Shown: positions 35,797 through 45,000 of the stretch, in pieces
How positions within the stretch are numbered: position 1 is the stretch's first letter
Layout of the letters: each line of letters starts with the position of its first letter
From: JBFGJY01 sp041576975
Lineage (GTDB): Bacteria; Pseudomonadota; Gammaproteobacteria; UBA4575
Direction of reading: 5' to 3'
Assembly (NCBI GenBank): GCA_041576975.1
Contig: JBFGJY010000008.1
Location: forward strand, 1-57,067
DNA: 57,067 nt
Made by a program: the position numbers and the translations under genes
The notes under the pieces: model-generated
The model's input: only the letters and a program-made list of their open reading frames with translations
What the model was told of the DNA's origin: nothing
Databases searched by the model: none

Positions 35797-36804
35797 GTGG
35801 CGTTTACCCTTGCAAAATTATCCAAATATACCGCGACAACGGTAGTGGGAGATCCAGCATGTGAAATCGATAGTGTAGGTAGCCTTCAAAGTGCATGTTC
35901 TGGAGCAATTACTTTTTTTGCAAACCCAAAACTTAAGCAACAACTAAAAGAGACGCAAGCTTCAGCGGTAATTTTAGATGAAAAGTTTATCGGTCTTTGC
36001 CCCACGCATGCACTAATTACTAGTAACCCATATTTAGTTTTTGCTAAAGTTGCTGCTTTACTAAATCCTTTACCTAAACATACTGCAGGTATTCATCCCA
36101 CTGCAATAATTTCAAATACTTCAAAAGTTGCTAATAATTGTTATATCGGTCCCTATACAATTATCGACGAAGATTGTGTAATTGGAGAAAATACTTACAT
36201 TGGTTCAAATTGTACAATTCATAAGTCTTGCACTCTTGGCGAACGTTGTCGGCTGATTAACAAAGTTACATTGTGTGACAAAACATCATTAGGAAATTGC
36301 GTTACAATTCATCCGGGTGTAGTTATAGGTAGTGATGGTTTTGGTTTAGCTAATGATGAAGGTGAATGGGTCAAAATCCCTCAGTTGGGCAGAGTTCAAA
36401 TTGGCGATGATGTAGAAATAGGTGCTAATACCACGATAGATAGGGGCGCTTTGGGAGACACGATTATAGAACAAGGGGTAAAAATTGATAATCAGGTACA
36501 AATTGGACATAACGTTAAAATTGGTGCGCATACGGCTATTGCCGCATGTGTAGGTATAGCCGGCAGCACTACGATAGGTAATTTTTGTGGTATTGGTGGT
36601 GGCGTAGGGATCGGCGGACATCTTGAAATTGTTGATAAGGTCACAATCGGTGGTATGGCGAGGGTGTCTCGTTCGATCAAAAAAGCTGGTACCTACGTTT
36701 CTGGAACTCCGGTGCAGCCCTACAGAAAATGGTTACGAAGCTCGGCATTATTTACTAAGCTTGATGAACTCGCAGACCGAATTAAAAAATTAGAAAAGCA
36801 ATGA
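35797..36804 (+). CDS. lpxD: UDP-3-O-acyl-glucosamine N-acyltransferase
   Basis: Adds the N-linked hydroxyacyl chain at position 2 in lipid A synthesis. It has 335 aa (E. coli 341). Start is GTG 35797. An N-terminal uridine-binding domain with ACSGAITFFANPKLKQ leads into a left-handed beta-helix of hexapeptide repeats containing NQVQIGHNVKIGAHTAIAAC, with the conserved catalytic-site His region, and a C-terminal helix (SALFTKLDELADRIKKLEKQ). With the gnnA/gnnB genes nearby, its natural substrate may carry an amide at position 3. Confidence 0.97.
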   Translation: MAFTLAKLSKYTATTVVGDPACEIDSVGSLQSACSGAITFFANPKLKQQLKETQASAVILDEKFIGLCPTHALITSNPYLVFAKVAALLNPLPKHTAGIHPTAIISNTSKVANNCYIGPYTIIDEDCVIGENTYIGSNCTIHKSCTLGERCRLINKVTLCDKTSLGNCVTIHPGVVIGSDGFGLANDEGEWVKIPQLGRVQIGDDVEIGANTTIDRGALGDTIIEQGVKIDNQVQIGHNVKIGAHTAIAACVGIAGSTTIGNFCGIGGGVGIGGHLEIVDKVTIGGMARVSRSIKKAGTYVSGTPVQPYRKWLRSSALFTKLDELADRIKKLEKQ

Positions 36805-36818
36805 AGAGATAAAGCGAT

Positions 36819-37271
36819 ATGGTCGAGATGAACATTCATGAGATTTTAAAATATTTACCGCATCGGTATCCTTTGCTGTTAGTAGATCGCGTGCTTGAGT
36901 GTAATGTTGGAAAATCAATACTAGCAATAAAAAATGTCAGTTATAATGAACCTTTTTTTCAAGGTCATTTTCCAAATGCTCCGGTAATGCCAGGCGTTTT
37001 AATTCTTGAATCACTTGCTCAAACTTCAGGCCTGCTTGCATTGAGTAGTCCTGAATGGCGTCCTGATGACGACAGCTTGTATTTATTTGTAGGCATAGAT
37101 AAAGCACGTTTCAAACGACAAGTTAGTCCTGGAGATCAACTTACATTGGATGTTCAGCTAATAAGACATAAGCAAGGCTATGGCGTGTTTGATGCTACTG
37201 CCTCAGTTGATAGTGAAGTTGCCGCAACCGCTGTATTGATGTGTGTATTTAAGGAATTGGAAACTAAATGA
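36819..37271 (+). CDS. fabZ: 3-hydroxyacyl-[acyl-carrier-protein] dehydratase FabZ
   Basis: Dehydrates 3-hydroxyacyl-ACP in fatty acid elongation, competing with LpxA/LpxD for the same substrates. It has 150 aa (E. coli 151). The hot-dog fold active site is LPHRYPLLLVDRV (His) and PGVLILESLAQTSG (Glu). It lies between lpxD and lpxA, the standard order. Confidence 0.98.
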   Translation: MVEMNIHEILKYLPHRYPLLLVDRVLECNVGKSILAIKNVSYNEPFFQGHFPNAPVMPGVLILESLAQTSGLLALSSPEWRPDDDSLYLFVGIDKARFKRQVSPGDQLTLDVQLIRHKQGYGVFDATASVDSEVAATAVLMCVFKELETK

Positions 37272-37278
37272 TCTTTTG

Positions 37279-38085
37279 ATGCCGATGCCTTCAGTAAAGA
37301 TCAGTGAAGATGAGCGCATTCATTCAACGGCAATTATTGATCCAAGTGCCCAAATTGATATAAATGTTTCAATTGGCCCTTATTCAATCATTGGCCCAAA
37401 TGTGAGTATTGGTAAAAACACATGGGTTGGGCCCCATGTGGTGATCAACGGACCCACAAGAATAGGCACAGGTAATCGTATATTCCAATTCTCATCAATA
37501 GGAGAAATTCCGCAAGACAAAAAATATCATGGAGAACCGAGTGAGTTAATCATCGGTGATGATAATACGATAAGAGAATATGTAACCATAAATCGGGGTA
37601 CTGAAGAAGATCAAGGATACACTAAAGTAGGAAAACGTAATTGGATCATGGCCTATGTGCATATTGCACATGATTGCAATGTTGGTAATGACACGACTTT
37701 TGCAAATGGCGCGACATTGGCTGGCCATGTAACCGTAGAAGATTTTGCTATTCTTGGTGGTTTTACCTTAGTTCATCAGTTTTGTCGAATTGGTGCACAT
37801 TCGTTCTGCGCGATGGGTACAGCTTTAAATAAAGACCTACCACCTTATGTCATGGCTTCAGGTAACTATGCAACTACTCATGGGCTAAATAAAGAAGGAC
37901 TACGCCGTCGCGGATTTTCTGAAGAATGTATACATGCATTGCATAAATCCTATAAATTGCTTATTCGCAGCAAGAGTTCTAGGAATGAGAGCATTTTGCA
38001 AGTAGAAAAACTTGCTACAGAGCATCCAGAAGTTAAGAAATTTTTAGACTTTGTTGTCTCAAGTGAACGAGGTGTTGTTCAATAG
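37279..38085 (+). CDS. lpxA: UDP-N-acetylglucosamine (or 3-amino analogue) acyltransferase LpxA
   Basis: First step of lipid A synthesis: moves a 3-hydroxyacyl chain from ACP to position 3 of the UDP-sugar. From ATG 37279 it has 268 aa (E. coli 262); a longer frame from 37243 would overlap fabZ. Left-handed beta-helix repeats are clear, and the catalytic His131 (E. coli His125) lies in VHIAHDCNVG. The hydrocarbon-ruler position (E. coli Gly173) is Met179 in GAHSFCAMGTAL, as in Pseudomonas aeruginosa LpxA, which uses C10 chains. Linked gnnA/gnnB suggest it acylates an amino group. It is convergent with lpxB, 6 bases between stops. Confidence 0.97.
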   Translation: MPMPSVKISEDERIHSTAIIDPSAQIDINVSIGPYSIIGPNVSIGKNTWVGPHVVINGPTRIGTGNRIFQFSSIGEIPQDKKYHGEPSELIIGDDNTIREYVTINRGTEEDQGYTKVGKRNWIMAYVHIAHDCNVGNDTTFANGATLAGHVTVEDFAILGGFTLVHQFCRIGAHSFCAMGTALNKDLPPYVMASGNYATTHGLNKEGLRRRGFSEECIHALHKSYKLLIRSKSSRNESILQVEKLATEHPEVKKFLDFVVSSERGVVQ

Positions 38086-38091
38086 CAGCCT

Positions 38092-39249
38092 TCACTTAGG
38101 TGTTATTAAGTTTGCAGCAAGTTGAGCCGCGGCAACAGAGCCATTTTTTTCACCTAAATTTTCTCTTATTTTATGCATTTCTTTTCTCATTTCCGCTGCA
38201 TAGCTTTTATTAGATAGCAGTTTTTCCAATTCAAGAGCAATATTCTTTGCTGTTGCGTCGTCTTGTATAAATTCCCTACATATCTCCTTTCCGGCAATCA
38301 CATTTGCAATTCCTGCATAAGTAAAATTCACCATTTTGTTTAAAATTTTATATGTGATAGGAGAGATTTTGTATACAATTAGCATTGGTGTCTGCATTAA
38401 TGTTATTTGTAAGGTAACTGTTCCAGATGCCGCCGCAATTGCATCACATGCATTGATCACATCGTAAATTTTGGAAGTTGTAGTGGTTATATTAATTTTT
38501 GAATAATTAATAAATTTTTGTATATAGTCTTCCGACAATGTAGAGGCTACTGGTGTTAAAAATTGAATATCACTTCTTTGTTGCGATAGCTTTAGTGCGG
38601 CTTCAATTAATACAGGGAAATTATTTGCAATTTCACTTACGCGGCTTCCAGGAAATATGCCGATAAGCTTCTTGTTTGCGTCTAAATTTTCTGCCCTGAA
38701 AAATTCGTCTTTATCGGCAGTAACAATGGCATCTTTTACTAAAGGATGTCCTACATACTCCACGTGTACACCAGCATCTTTATAAAACTTAACTTCAAAT
38801 GGAAATACAACGGCCATGATATCCACACATTTTTTTATAACTTTGATACGAGAAGAGCGCCACGCCCAAATTTGAGGGCTGACGTAATACATCACTTTAA
38901 TACCAAGTTTTTTTGCTGTTTTGGCTAAGCGAAGGTTAAAGTCAGGAGAATCTATCAGCACTAAAAGATCAGGTGGATTATTTTTTAATTCATATCGCAT
39001 TTTATTTAGAATGTTATATAAACGAGGGTAGTGCTTGATTACCTCAACTAGACCCACAACGGAAAGCTCTGAGGCATTGACATGGATGTCGACACCAGCT
39101 TTTTGCATATATTCTCCACCGACGCCATAACAATCTATGTCAGGTTGAATTTTTTTCAGCTCAGTAACTAAATTGGCGCCATGCAAATCCCCAGATGCCT
39201 CGCCTGCAACTATCATCAGGCGGGGCGAAATCGTTTGTTTAGTCGACAT
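38092..39249 (-). CDS. lpxB: Lipid-A-disaccharide synthase
   Basis: Glycosyltransferase (GT19) that joins lipid X to UDP-2,3-diacyl-glucosamine. It has 385 aa (E. coli 382). Motifs: VAGEASGDLHGANLV at the N-terminus, IDSPDFNLRLAK, YVSPQIWAWR, FPFEVKFY, and GSRVSEI. Unlike in E. coli, it is on the strand opposite lpxA and is the last gene of a gnnA-gnnB-lpxB block. Its start overlaps the end of gnnB by 11 bases, so the two are translationally coupled. Confidence 0.97.
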   Translation of the reverse strand: MSTKQTISPRLMIVAGEASGDLHGANLVTELKKIQPDIDCYGVGGEYMQKAGVDIHVNASELSVVGLVEVIKHYPRLYNILNKMRYELKNNPPDLLVLIDSPDFNLRLAKTAKKLGIKVMYYVSPQIWAWRSSRIKVIKKCVDIMAVVFPFEVKFYKDAGVHVEYVGHPLVKDAIVTADKDEFFRAENLDANKKLIGIFPGSRVSEIANNFPVLIEAALKLSQQRSDIQFLTPVASTLSEDYIQKFINYSKINITTTTSKIYDVINACDAIAAASGTVTLQITLMQTPMLIVYKISPITYKILNKMVNFTYAGIANVIAGKEICREFIQDDATAKNIALELEKLLSNKSYAAEMRKEMHKIRENLGEKNGSVAAAQLAANLITPK

Positions 39250-40342
39250 AGGCCTGTTTGACAGTTTTTACTACTGTATCAACTTGTGCCTCAGTCATCT
39301 CGGGAAACATAGGTAACGAAATACATTTCGTACAAATTTTGTTAGTGTTACTAATATCATTTGCACGTGAATTCTCAGAGAATGATTTTTGCTTAGATAA
39401 TGGCATAGGGTAATAGATTGCATGACCAATTTGATGATCGCGTAATTGTGCAATTACTGCATCACGATTTTCACTGAGTATCGTATACTGATGAAAGACG
39501 TGAGAAAAATTGTTATTTTGATTAGGGGTTTGTATAGGTAGTTGGTTAAGCATGTCTGTATAGCGTTTAGCAACCGCACACCGTTTTTGATTAAATATGT
39601 CAATATATTTTAATTTGATTCTTAATATTGCAGCTTGTAACTCATCAAGGCGACTATTCCATCCAATAATCTGATGTTGGTTGCGTATCTTACTACCATG
39701 ACTTTTCAGTAACGTGAATTGTTCGGCTAGCTCATCAGAATTTGTAGTAAATAGTCCACCGTCTCCATAGCAGCCTAAATTTTTACTTGGGAAAAAACTA
39801 AAACAACCGGCATCACCAAAAGAGCCGGTTTGTTGATCTTGAATACGAGCTCCAAAAGATTGTGCACAATCTTCAATCACAATTAAATTGTGCTGTTGCG
39901 CCAATTTGCAGATAGCATGCATATCTGCGGCTTGACCAAAGATATGAACGGGTAATATCACACGGGTCTTAGCGGTAATAGCGTTTTTGATTGTTTCTGC
40001 AGTAATGTTATAGCTAATGGGATCAATGTCTACGAAAACGGGTGTTGCACCAACGTAACAGATCGCCTCGGCAGTAGCTGCAAAACTAAAGGGGGAAGTG
40101 ATGACTTCATCGTTTTCGCCTATTCCACATGCGCGTAGGGCTAAATGCAATGCATCTGTCCCAGAATTGCATGAAATAGCGTGTTTAATCCCTAGATACT
40201 CAGCGGCCTCTAATTCAAACTGTTTAACGTTCGGGCCCATGATGAATTGTGTGTCACGCAGTACCGTAGCAATTGCGCGATCAATTTCTTCACGCAACAT
40301 TTCATACTGCAATTTTAAATCAAGCATAGGAATCATAGGCAT
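39239..40342 (-). CDS. gnnB: DegT/DnrJ/EryC1 aminotransferase, probable GnnB (UDP-GlcNAc 3-aminotransferase)
   Basis: PLP enzyme predicted to aminate the 3-keto sugar made by GnnA, using glutamate, to give UDP-GlcNAc3N. It has 367 aa. NSGTDALHLALRACGIG binds PLP phosphate, EDCAQSFGA contacts the cofactor, and the Schiff-base lysine is Lys187 in FFPSKNLGCYGDGG, a motif shared with WbpE. Placement between an oxidoreductase and lpxB, with overlap into lpxB, copies the Acidithiobacillus gnnA-gnnB-lpxB order and supports GnnB. The alternative is a WbpE-type O-antigen enzyme; no wbpA or wbpD is nearby. Confidence 0.82.
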   Translation of the reverse strand: MPMIPMLDLKLQYEMLREEIDRAIATVLRDTQFIMGPNVKQFELEAAEYLGIKHAISCNSGTDALHLALRACGIGENDEVITSPFSFAATAEAICYVGATPVFVDIDPISYNITAETIKNAITAKTRVILPVHIFGQAADMHAICKLAQQHNLIVIEDCAQSFGARIQDQQTGSFGDAGCFSFFPSKNLGCYGDGGLFTTNSDELAEQFTLLKSHGSKIRNQHQIIGWNSRLDELQAAILRIKLKYIDIFNQKRCAVAKRYTDMLNQLPIQTPNQNNNFSHVFHQYTILSENRDAVIAQLRDHQIGHAIYYPMPLSKQKSFSENSRANDISNTNKICTKCISLPMFPEMTEAQVDTVVKTVKQAYVD

Positions 40343-40368
40343 ACAACCCGTGTTATATAAAAATGTAT

Positions 40369-41301
40369 TTAAGCTAATATCTCATTTATTTGAATTGCTG
40401 TTTGTAAAGCACGTTTTCCATCCTGACCTGTAACTTTTGGTGAAGAGTTATTTTTTATATTTGTTAGAAAATGGTCAATTTCTGTTAGCAAGGCGTCAGA
40501 CTCTTCGTATTTAGATATATGTACGTCTATATTTGGAATCCCTGGATACATTTCGCCATTTCCTTTGCGGTAGGTTGCTAGTTCGCGTTTTTGAAAATCC
40601 ACAGAGAGATAAGCATCATTTTGGAAAATTCGCATTTTACGTTCAGTCTTGTTGCTTGCTCGGCTTGCTGTAACATTTGCGACACAACCATTGTTAAATA
40701 CGATGCGAGCATTCGCGATATCGATGTCTTGTGATAACACAGGTGTGCCACTGGCATCGATTTTTTCAACTTCAGAATCAACAATTTCAAGAATTATATC
40801 GATGTCATGTATCATTAAATCAAGTACCACGTTTACTTCAGTCCCGCGTGGGTTATAGGGAGCCAATCGATGTGACTCAATGAATCTAGCCTCAGTAAGC
40901 TCTTGTTCTAATGCAAGCATGGCGGGGTTGAATCTTTCTAGGTGTCCCACTTGTAAGATTCGGTCGTTTTTTTTGGCAAGCTCGATGAGCTTATCTGCTT
41001 GTTCAAGGGTGGTGGTGATTGGTTTTTCCACTAAAACATGTGATTGATGCTGAAGAAATTCTTCCGTAACATCAAAATGTAGGTCTGTGGGAACCACGAT
41101 GCTTACGGCATCTACTTCTCCGAGTAATTCGTGGTAGTCTGAAATTGCTGTACATCCGATGTCAGCTGCTACTTCCTGTGCTTTCTCAAAGTCTATATCA
41201 ACAACAGCTACTAACTTGCTGTTTTTTAGTTGGGAATATTTTTGTGCATGATATTTACCTAAATAACCTACACCAACTACTGCAGTTCGTAACTCTGACA
41301 C
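40369..41301 (-). CDS. gnnA: Gfo/Idh/MocA oxidoreductase, probable GnnA (UDP-GlcNAc 3-dehydrogenase)
   Basis: NAD-dependent dehydrogenase predicted to oxidise C3 of UDP-GlcNAc. The Rossmann motif AVVGVGYLGKYHAQ is at the N-terminus, followed by the family hallmark VEKPITT (catalytic Lys), QVGHLERFNPA, and LDLMIHDIDII with the conserved His-Asp. I chose GTG at 41301 (VSELRTAVVGVG, 310 aa) because it begins just before the Rossmann fold; a TTG at 41334 would give 321 aa. Neither has a strong ribosome site. It is the first gene of gnnA-gnnB-lpxB, 26 bases before gnnB, and is divergent from rnhB. Confidence 0.82.
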   Translation of the reverse strand: MSELRTAVVGVGYLGKYHAQKYSQLKNSKLVAVVDIDFEKAQEVAADIGCTAISDYHELLGEVDAVSIVVPTDLHFDVTEEFLQHQSHVLVEKPITTTLEQADKLIELAKKNDRILQVGHLERFNPAMLALEQELTEARFIESHRLAPYNPRGTEVNVVLDLMIHDIDIILEIVDSEVEKIDASGTPVLSQDIDIANARIVFNNGCVANVTASRASNKTERKMRIFQNDAYLSVDFQKRELATYRKGNGEMYPGIPNIDVHISKYEESDALLTEIDHFLTNIKNNSSPKVTGQDGKRALQTAIQINEILA

Positions 41302-41413
41302 TTTATTAACGATTTCCGGTATCCTTTGAAACAAGCCGCAGTATACGAAGTTTGAGTTCTAACACCTAACCTTCGGCTAAATGCATCGGTCAATTATTAG
41401 CCAGCAATAGTGT

Positions 41414-42013
41414 ATGCAAGAAGATATATATAAGTTTGAACAAATCGCAGGCATTGATGAAGCCGGTCGCGGACCGTTGGCTGGGCCTGTAGTAGCTGCG
41501 GCAGTTATTTTACATCCGCATAAACACATTGAAGGGCTGGCAGATTCAAAAAAGCTTACGCCAAGGAAACGTGTTCAACTTTTTAGTGAAATTAAGTCAA
41601 CGGCCAGAGCTTGGGGAGTAGGGTTTGCAACTGCAACTGAAATTGATGAGCTGAATATACATCATGCCACACTATGTGCAATGCAACGCGCGTATGATGC
41701 AATGCAATTCGAAGTAGAGTATGTCTTAGTGGATGGCTTACACTGCCCAAATTTGTCGGTAAGTTGTACTGCAATTGTAAAAGGTGACCAGACTGTCCCC
41801 GCGATCAGTGCTGCATCTATACTAGCAAAAGTTACACGCGATTTTGAAATGGAAAATCATCACAAAGTTCTGCCACAATATGGCTTCAACAAGCATAAAG
41901 GCTATCCAACCGCACAGCATATTGCGGCTTTACAAAAGTTTGGCCCCTGTTTTTTACATCGAAAAAGTTACAAGCCTGTCAAAGAAGTCATAGCCTTACA
42001 GGGAAACTATTGA
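41414..42013 (+). CDS. rnhB: Ribonuclease HII
   Basis: Cuts RNA in RNA-DNA hybrids and at single ribonucleotides. It has 199 aa (E. coli 198). The first catalytic pair is in GIDEAGRGPLAGPVVAAAV (Asp-Glu), and the others in LVDG and AASILAKVTRD. The C-terminal YGFNKHKGYPTAQHI motif is present. It ends 14 bases before the dnaE ATG, in the lpxB/rnhB/dnaE neighbourhood common to gammaproteobacteria. Confidence 0.98.
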   Translation: MQEDIYKFEQIAGIDEAGRGPLAGPVVAAAVILHPHKHIEGLADSKKLTPRKRVQLFSEIKSTARAWGVGFATATEIDELNIHHATLCAMQRAYDAMQFEVEYVLVDGLHCPNLSVSCTAIVKGDQTVPAISAASILAKVTRDFEMENHHKVLPQYGFNKHKGYPTAQHIAALQKFGPCFLHRKSYKPVKEVIALQGNY

Positions 42014-42027
42014 ATAGAAATATAACA

Positions 42028-45000
42028 ATGGCGCAATTTGTACATTTACATTTACATACAGAGTACTCGCTTGTGGATAGTATTGTGCGTGTACCTAAGC
42101 TGATGCCATTGGTGAGTAAACTGGGGATGTCTGCGGTTGCATTAACAGATGTTAATAATTTATTTGCCTTAGTGAAGTTTTATCAGGTTGCAGTAAAATA
42201 TGGTATTAAACCTATAATTGGTCTGGATGCACAAGTAACGGGTTTATCAACAAAAGAACCCAATTCTCGAATTGTATTTCTATGTAAGAACAAAACAGGT
42301 TATAAAACTCTAACCAAGTTAGTTACCAGAAGTTATTTAGAAGGGCAAAGAGGCAGTGGACCCACATTTGAACGTAGCTGGCTAATCGATGCAGGGGAAG
42401 ATCTAATCGTTTTATCTGGTGGTAGAGATGGAGATGTGGGTAGAGCGATTGTCTCTGGAAATTACAAATTAGCTGAAGAGTATCTAGAGTTTTGGAGTTC
42501 GAATTTTGCGAATAATTATTATATTGAATTGCAGCGCACAGGCCGTGAAGAAGAAGAACTATATACACAACATGCATTGCAACTAGCTACAAAAGTTTCT
42601 CTACCCGTGGTTGCGAGCAATGATGTGCGGTTTTTATATCGTGAGGAATTTGATGCACATGAAGCTCGTGTGTGTATTCAAACTGGAAGAGTTTTAAATG
42701 ATCCGCGGCGACCACATATTTACTCTGAGCAGCAATATCTCCGTAGTAGTGAAGAGATGGTTGAGCTATTTGAAGATATTCCAGAGGCAATTGCAAACAG
42801 CGTTGAAATAGCAAAACGTTGTAATGTCACTTTAACGTTTGGTGACAATGTTTTGCCTGAGTTCCCCATTCCGAACTCGCTTACCCCGCAAGAATTTATG
42901 CGTATGCAAGCGAAGAAAGGACTAGCACAACGCCTTGAAAAAAATGATGACCGATGTGAGATCGAAAACTATACAAACCGACTGAATACCGAGTTAGAGG
43001 TAATTAACTCGATGGGTTATGCGGGATATTTTCTAATCGTTGCTGATTTTACGCGTTGGGCCAAAGAAAATTCCATACCCGTCGGACCAGGTCGGGGATC
43101 TGGAGCAGGATCTTTGGTTGCCTATGCTTTAGGGATTACAGATATAGATCCTTTGCAATACGACTTGCTGTTTGAGCGATTTTTAAACCCAGAAAGGGTA
43201 TCCATGCCTGACTTTGATATTGATTTTTGCATGGATAACCGTGATCAAGTTATTGAGTATGTTGCGCAACGCTATGGGCGTACACATGTAAGCCAAATCA
43301 TTACCTATGGCAGTATGGCGGCGCGAGCTGTAGTGCGAGATGTAGGTAGAGTGCTTGGACATCCTTATGGTTTTGTTGATCGCATTGCCAAGTTGATACC
43401 TTTTGAAGTAGGTATGACCCTGGAAAAGGCGCTAAAACGCGAGCCAGTATTACAAGAACAATATAAAAACGAAGAAGAGGTACGTGCAATTATAAATATG
43501 GCCAGCAGCCTTGAAGGCCTTGCGCGCAATGCAGGTAAACATGCGGGTGGTGTTGTTATCGCTCCCACCAAACTTACGGATTTTACTCCTTTATATTGTG
43601 AACCAGGGGGGGCAAATGTAGTTACGCAGTTAGATAAAGATGATGTAGAAGCAATTGGCCTTGTTAAATTTGATTTCTTAGGATTGCGCACTCTTACTAT
43701 TATTGATAACACAGTCCGTATAGTAAATGAAAAACTTCAACTACAACAGAAACCATCAATTGATGTCGATAAAATTCCATTAGATGATGTTGCAACATAC
43801 GATACTCTAAAGCGTCAGCAAACAACCGCAGTATTTCAACTTGAATCCAGCGGAATAAAAGACATTATTAAACGACTGAAACCAGATAAGTTTGATGACA
43901 TTATCGCTCTAGTTGCTTTGTATCGTCCCGGGCCGTTGCAGTCAGGTATGGTAGAAGATTTTATACTGCGTAAGCACGGCGCTCGTGTGGATTATTTTCA
44001 TCCAGATTTAGAACCTATTTTAAAGCAAACCTATGGCGTAATTTTGTATCAAGAACAAGTCATGCAAATTGCGCAAGTGTTAGCTGGGTACACGCTTGGT
44101 GGTGCTGATCTACTTCGTCGTGCAATGGGTAAGAAAAAACCTGATGAAATGGCTCAACAGCGTGAAGTATTCGTGTCGGGTGCGGTGAAGCGCGGAGTCA
44201 AACAAAATCTAGCCAGCCATATTTTTGATTTAATGGAAAAGTTTGCCGGTTATGGTTTCAACAAATCGCACTCAGTTGCTTATGCATTGTTGGCTTATCA
44301 AACCGCTTGGCTAAAGACTCATTTTCCTGCCGAATTTATGTCTTCGGTAATGTCTTCTGATCTCGATAATACAGATAAAGTAGTAAATCTTATTGATGAA
44401 TGTCGATGTATGGACCTTAAGGTACTATCACCTAATATTAATAGTTCAGACTACAACTTTATTGTGCCTAAAGACAAAATTATTTTATACGGATTGGGTG
44501 CAATCAAGGGAGTAGGGCAAGCCGCGGTTCAACAAATCGTAGAAGAGCGTGTCAATCATGGTGAATACCAAGACTTGGATGATTTTTGTTTGCGCCTTGG
44601 TTCACAAAAAGTAAACCGCCGTTGTATAGAAGCGTTGATACGAGCAGGTGCAATGGATTGCTTTGGGTTTACACGAGCTAGCTTATTTCAACACCTCGAT
44701 AAATCATTACGTCATGCAGAACAACGACAACGCGACTATGATACTGGACAAAATGATATGTTTGGTCATGCTGAAGTTGAAATGAAGACAAGTAAAGTGC
44801 AGGTCATCCCAGAATGGGATGACGAATCAAAGCTACTTGGTGAACGTGAAACCCTCGGGCTCTATTTAACAGGGCATCCTATTAAACGTTATCAAATTGA
44901 ATTAAAAAAAATCACTAATAAAAATATAAGCCAATTGTTGAATACTGAATATAACGTCAAAGAAACTTGGCAATTTCGTGAAGAGACAAAAACCATATTA

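Noticed and set aside
37243..37278. Longer lpxA start overlapping fabZ
   Set aside because: The added residues do not match LpxA family N-termini, and ATG 37279 gives the normal length.
38092..41301. O-antigen WbpB/WbpE interpretation of the dehydrogenase/aminotransferase pair
   Set aside because: The motifs are shared, but no wbpA, wbpD or glycosyltransferase neighbours are present, and the pair overlaps and is coupled to lpxB.
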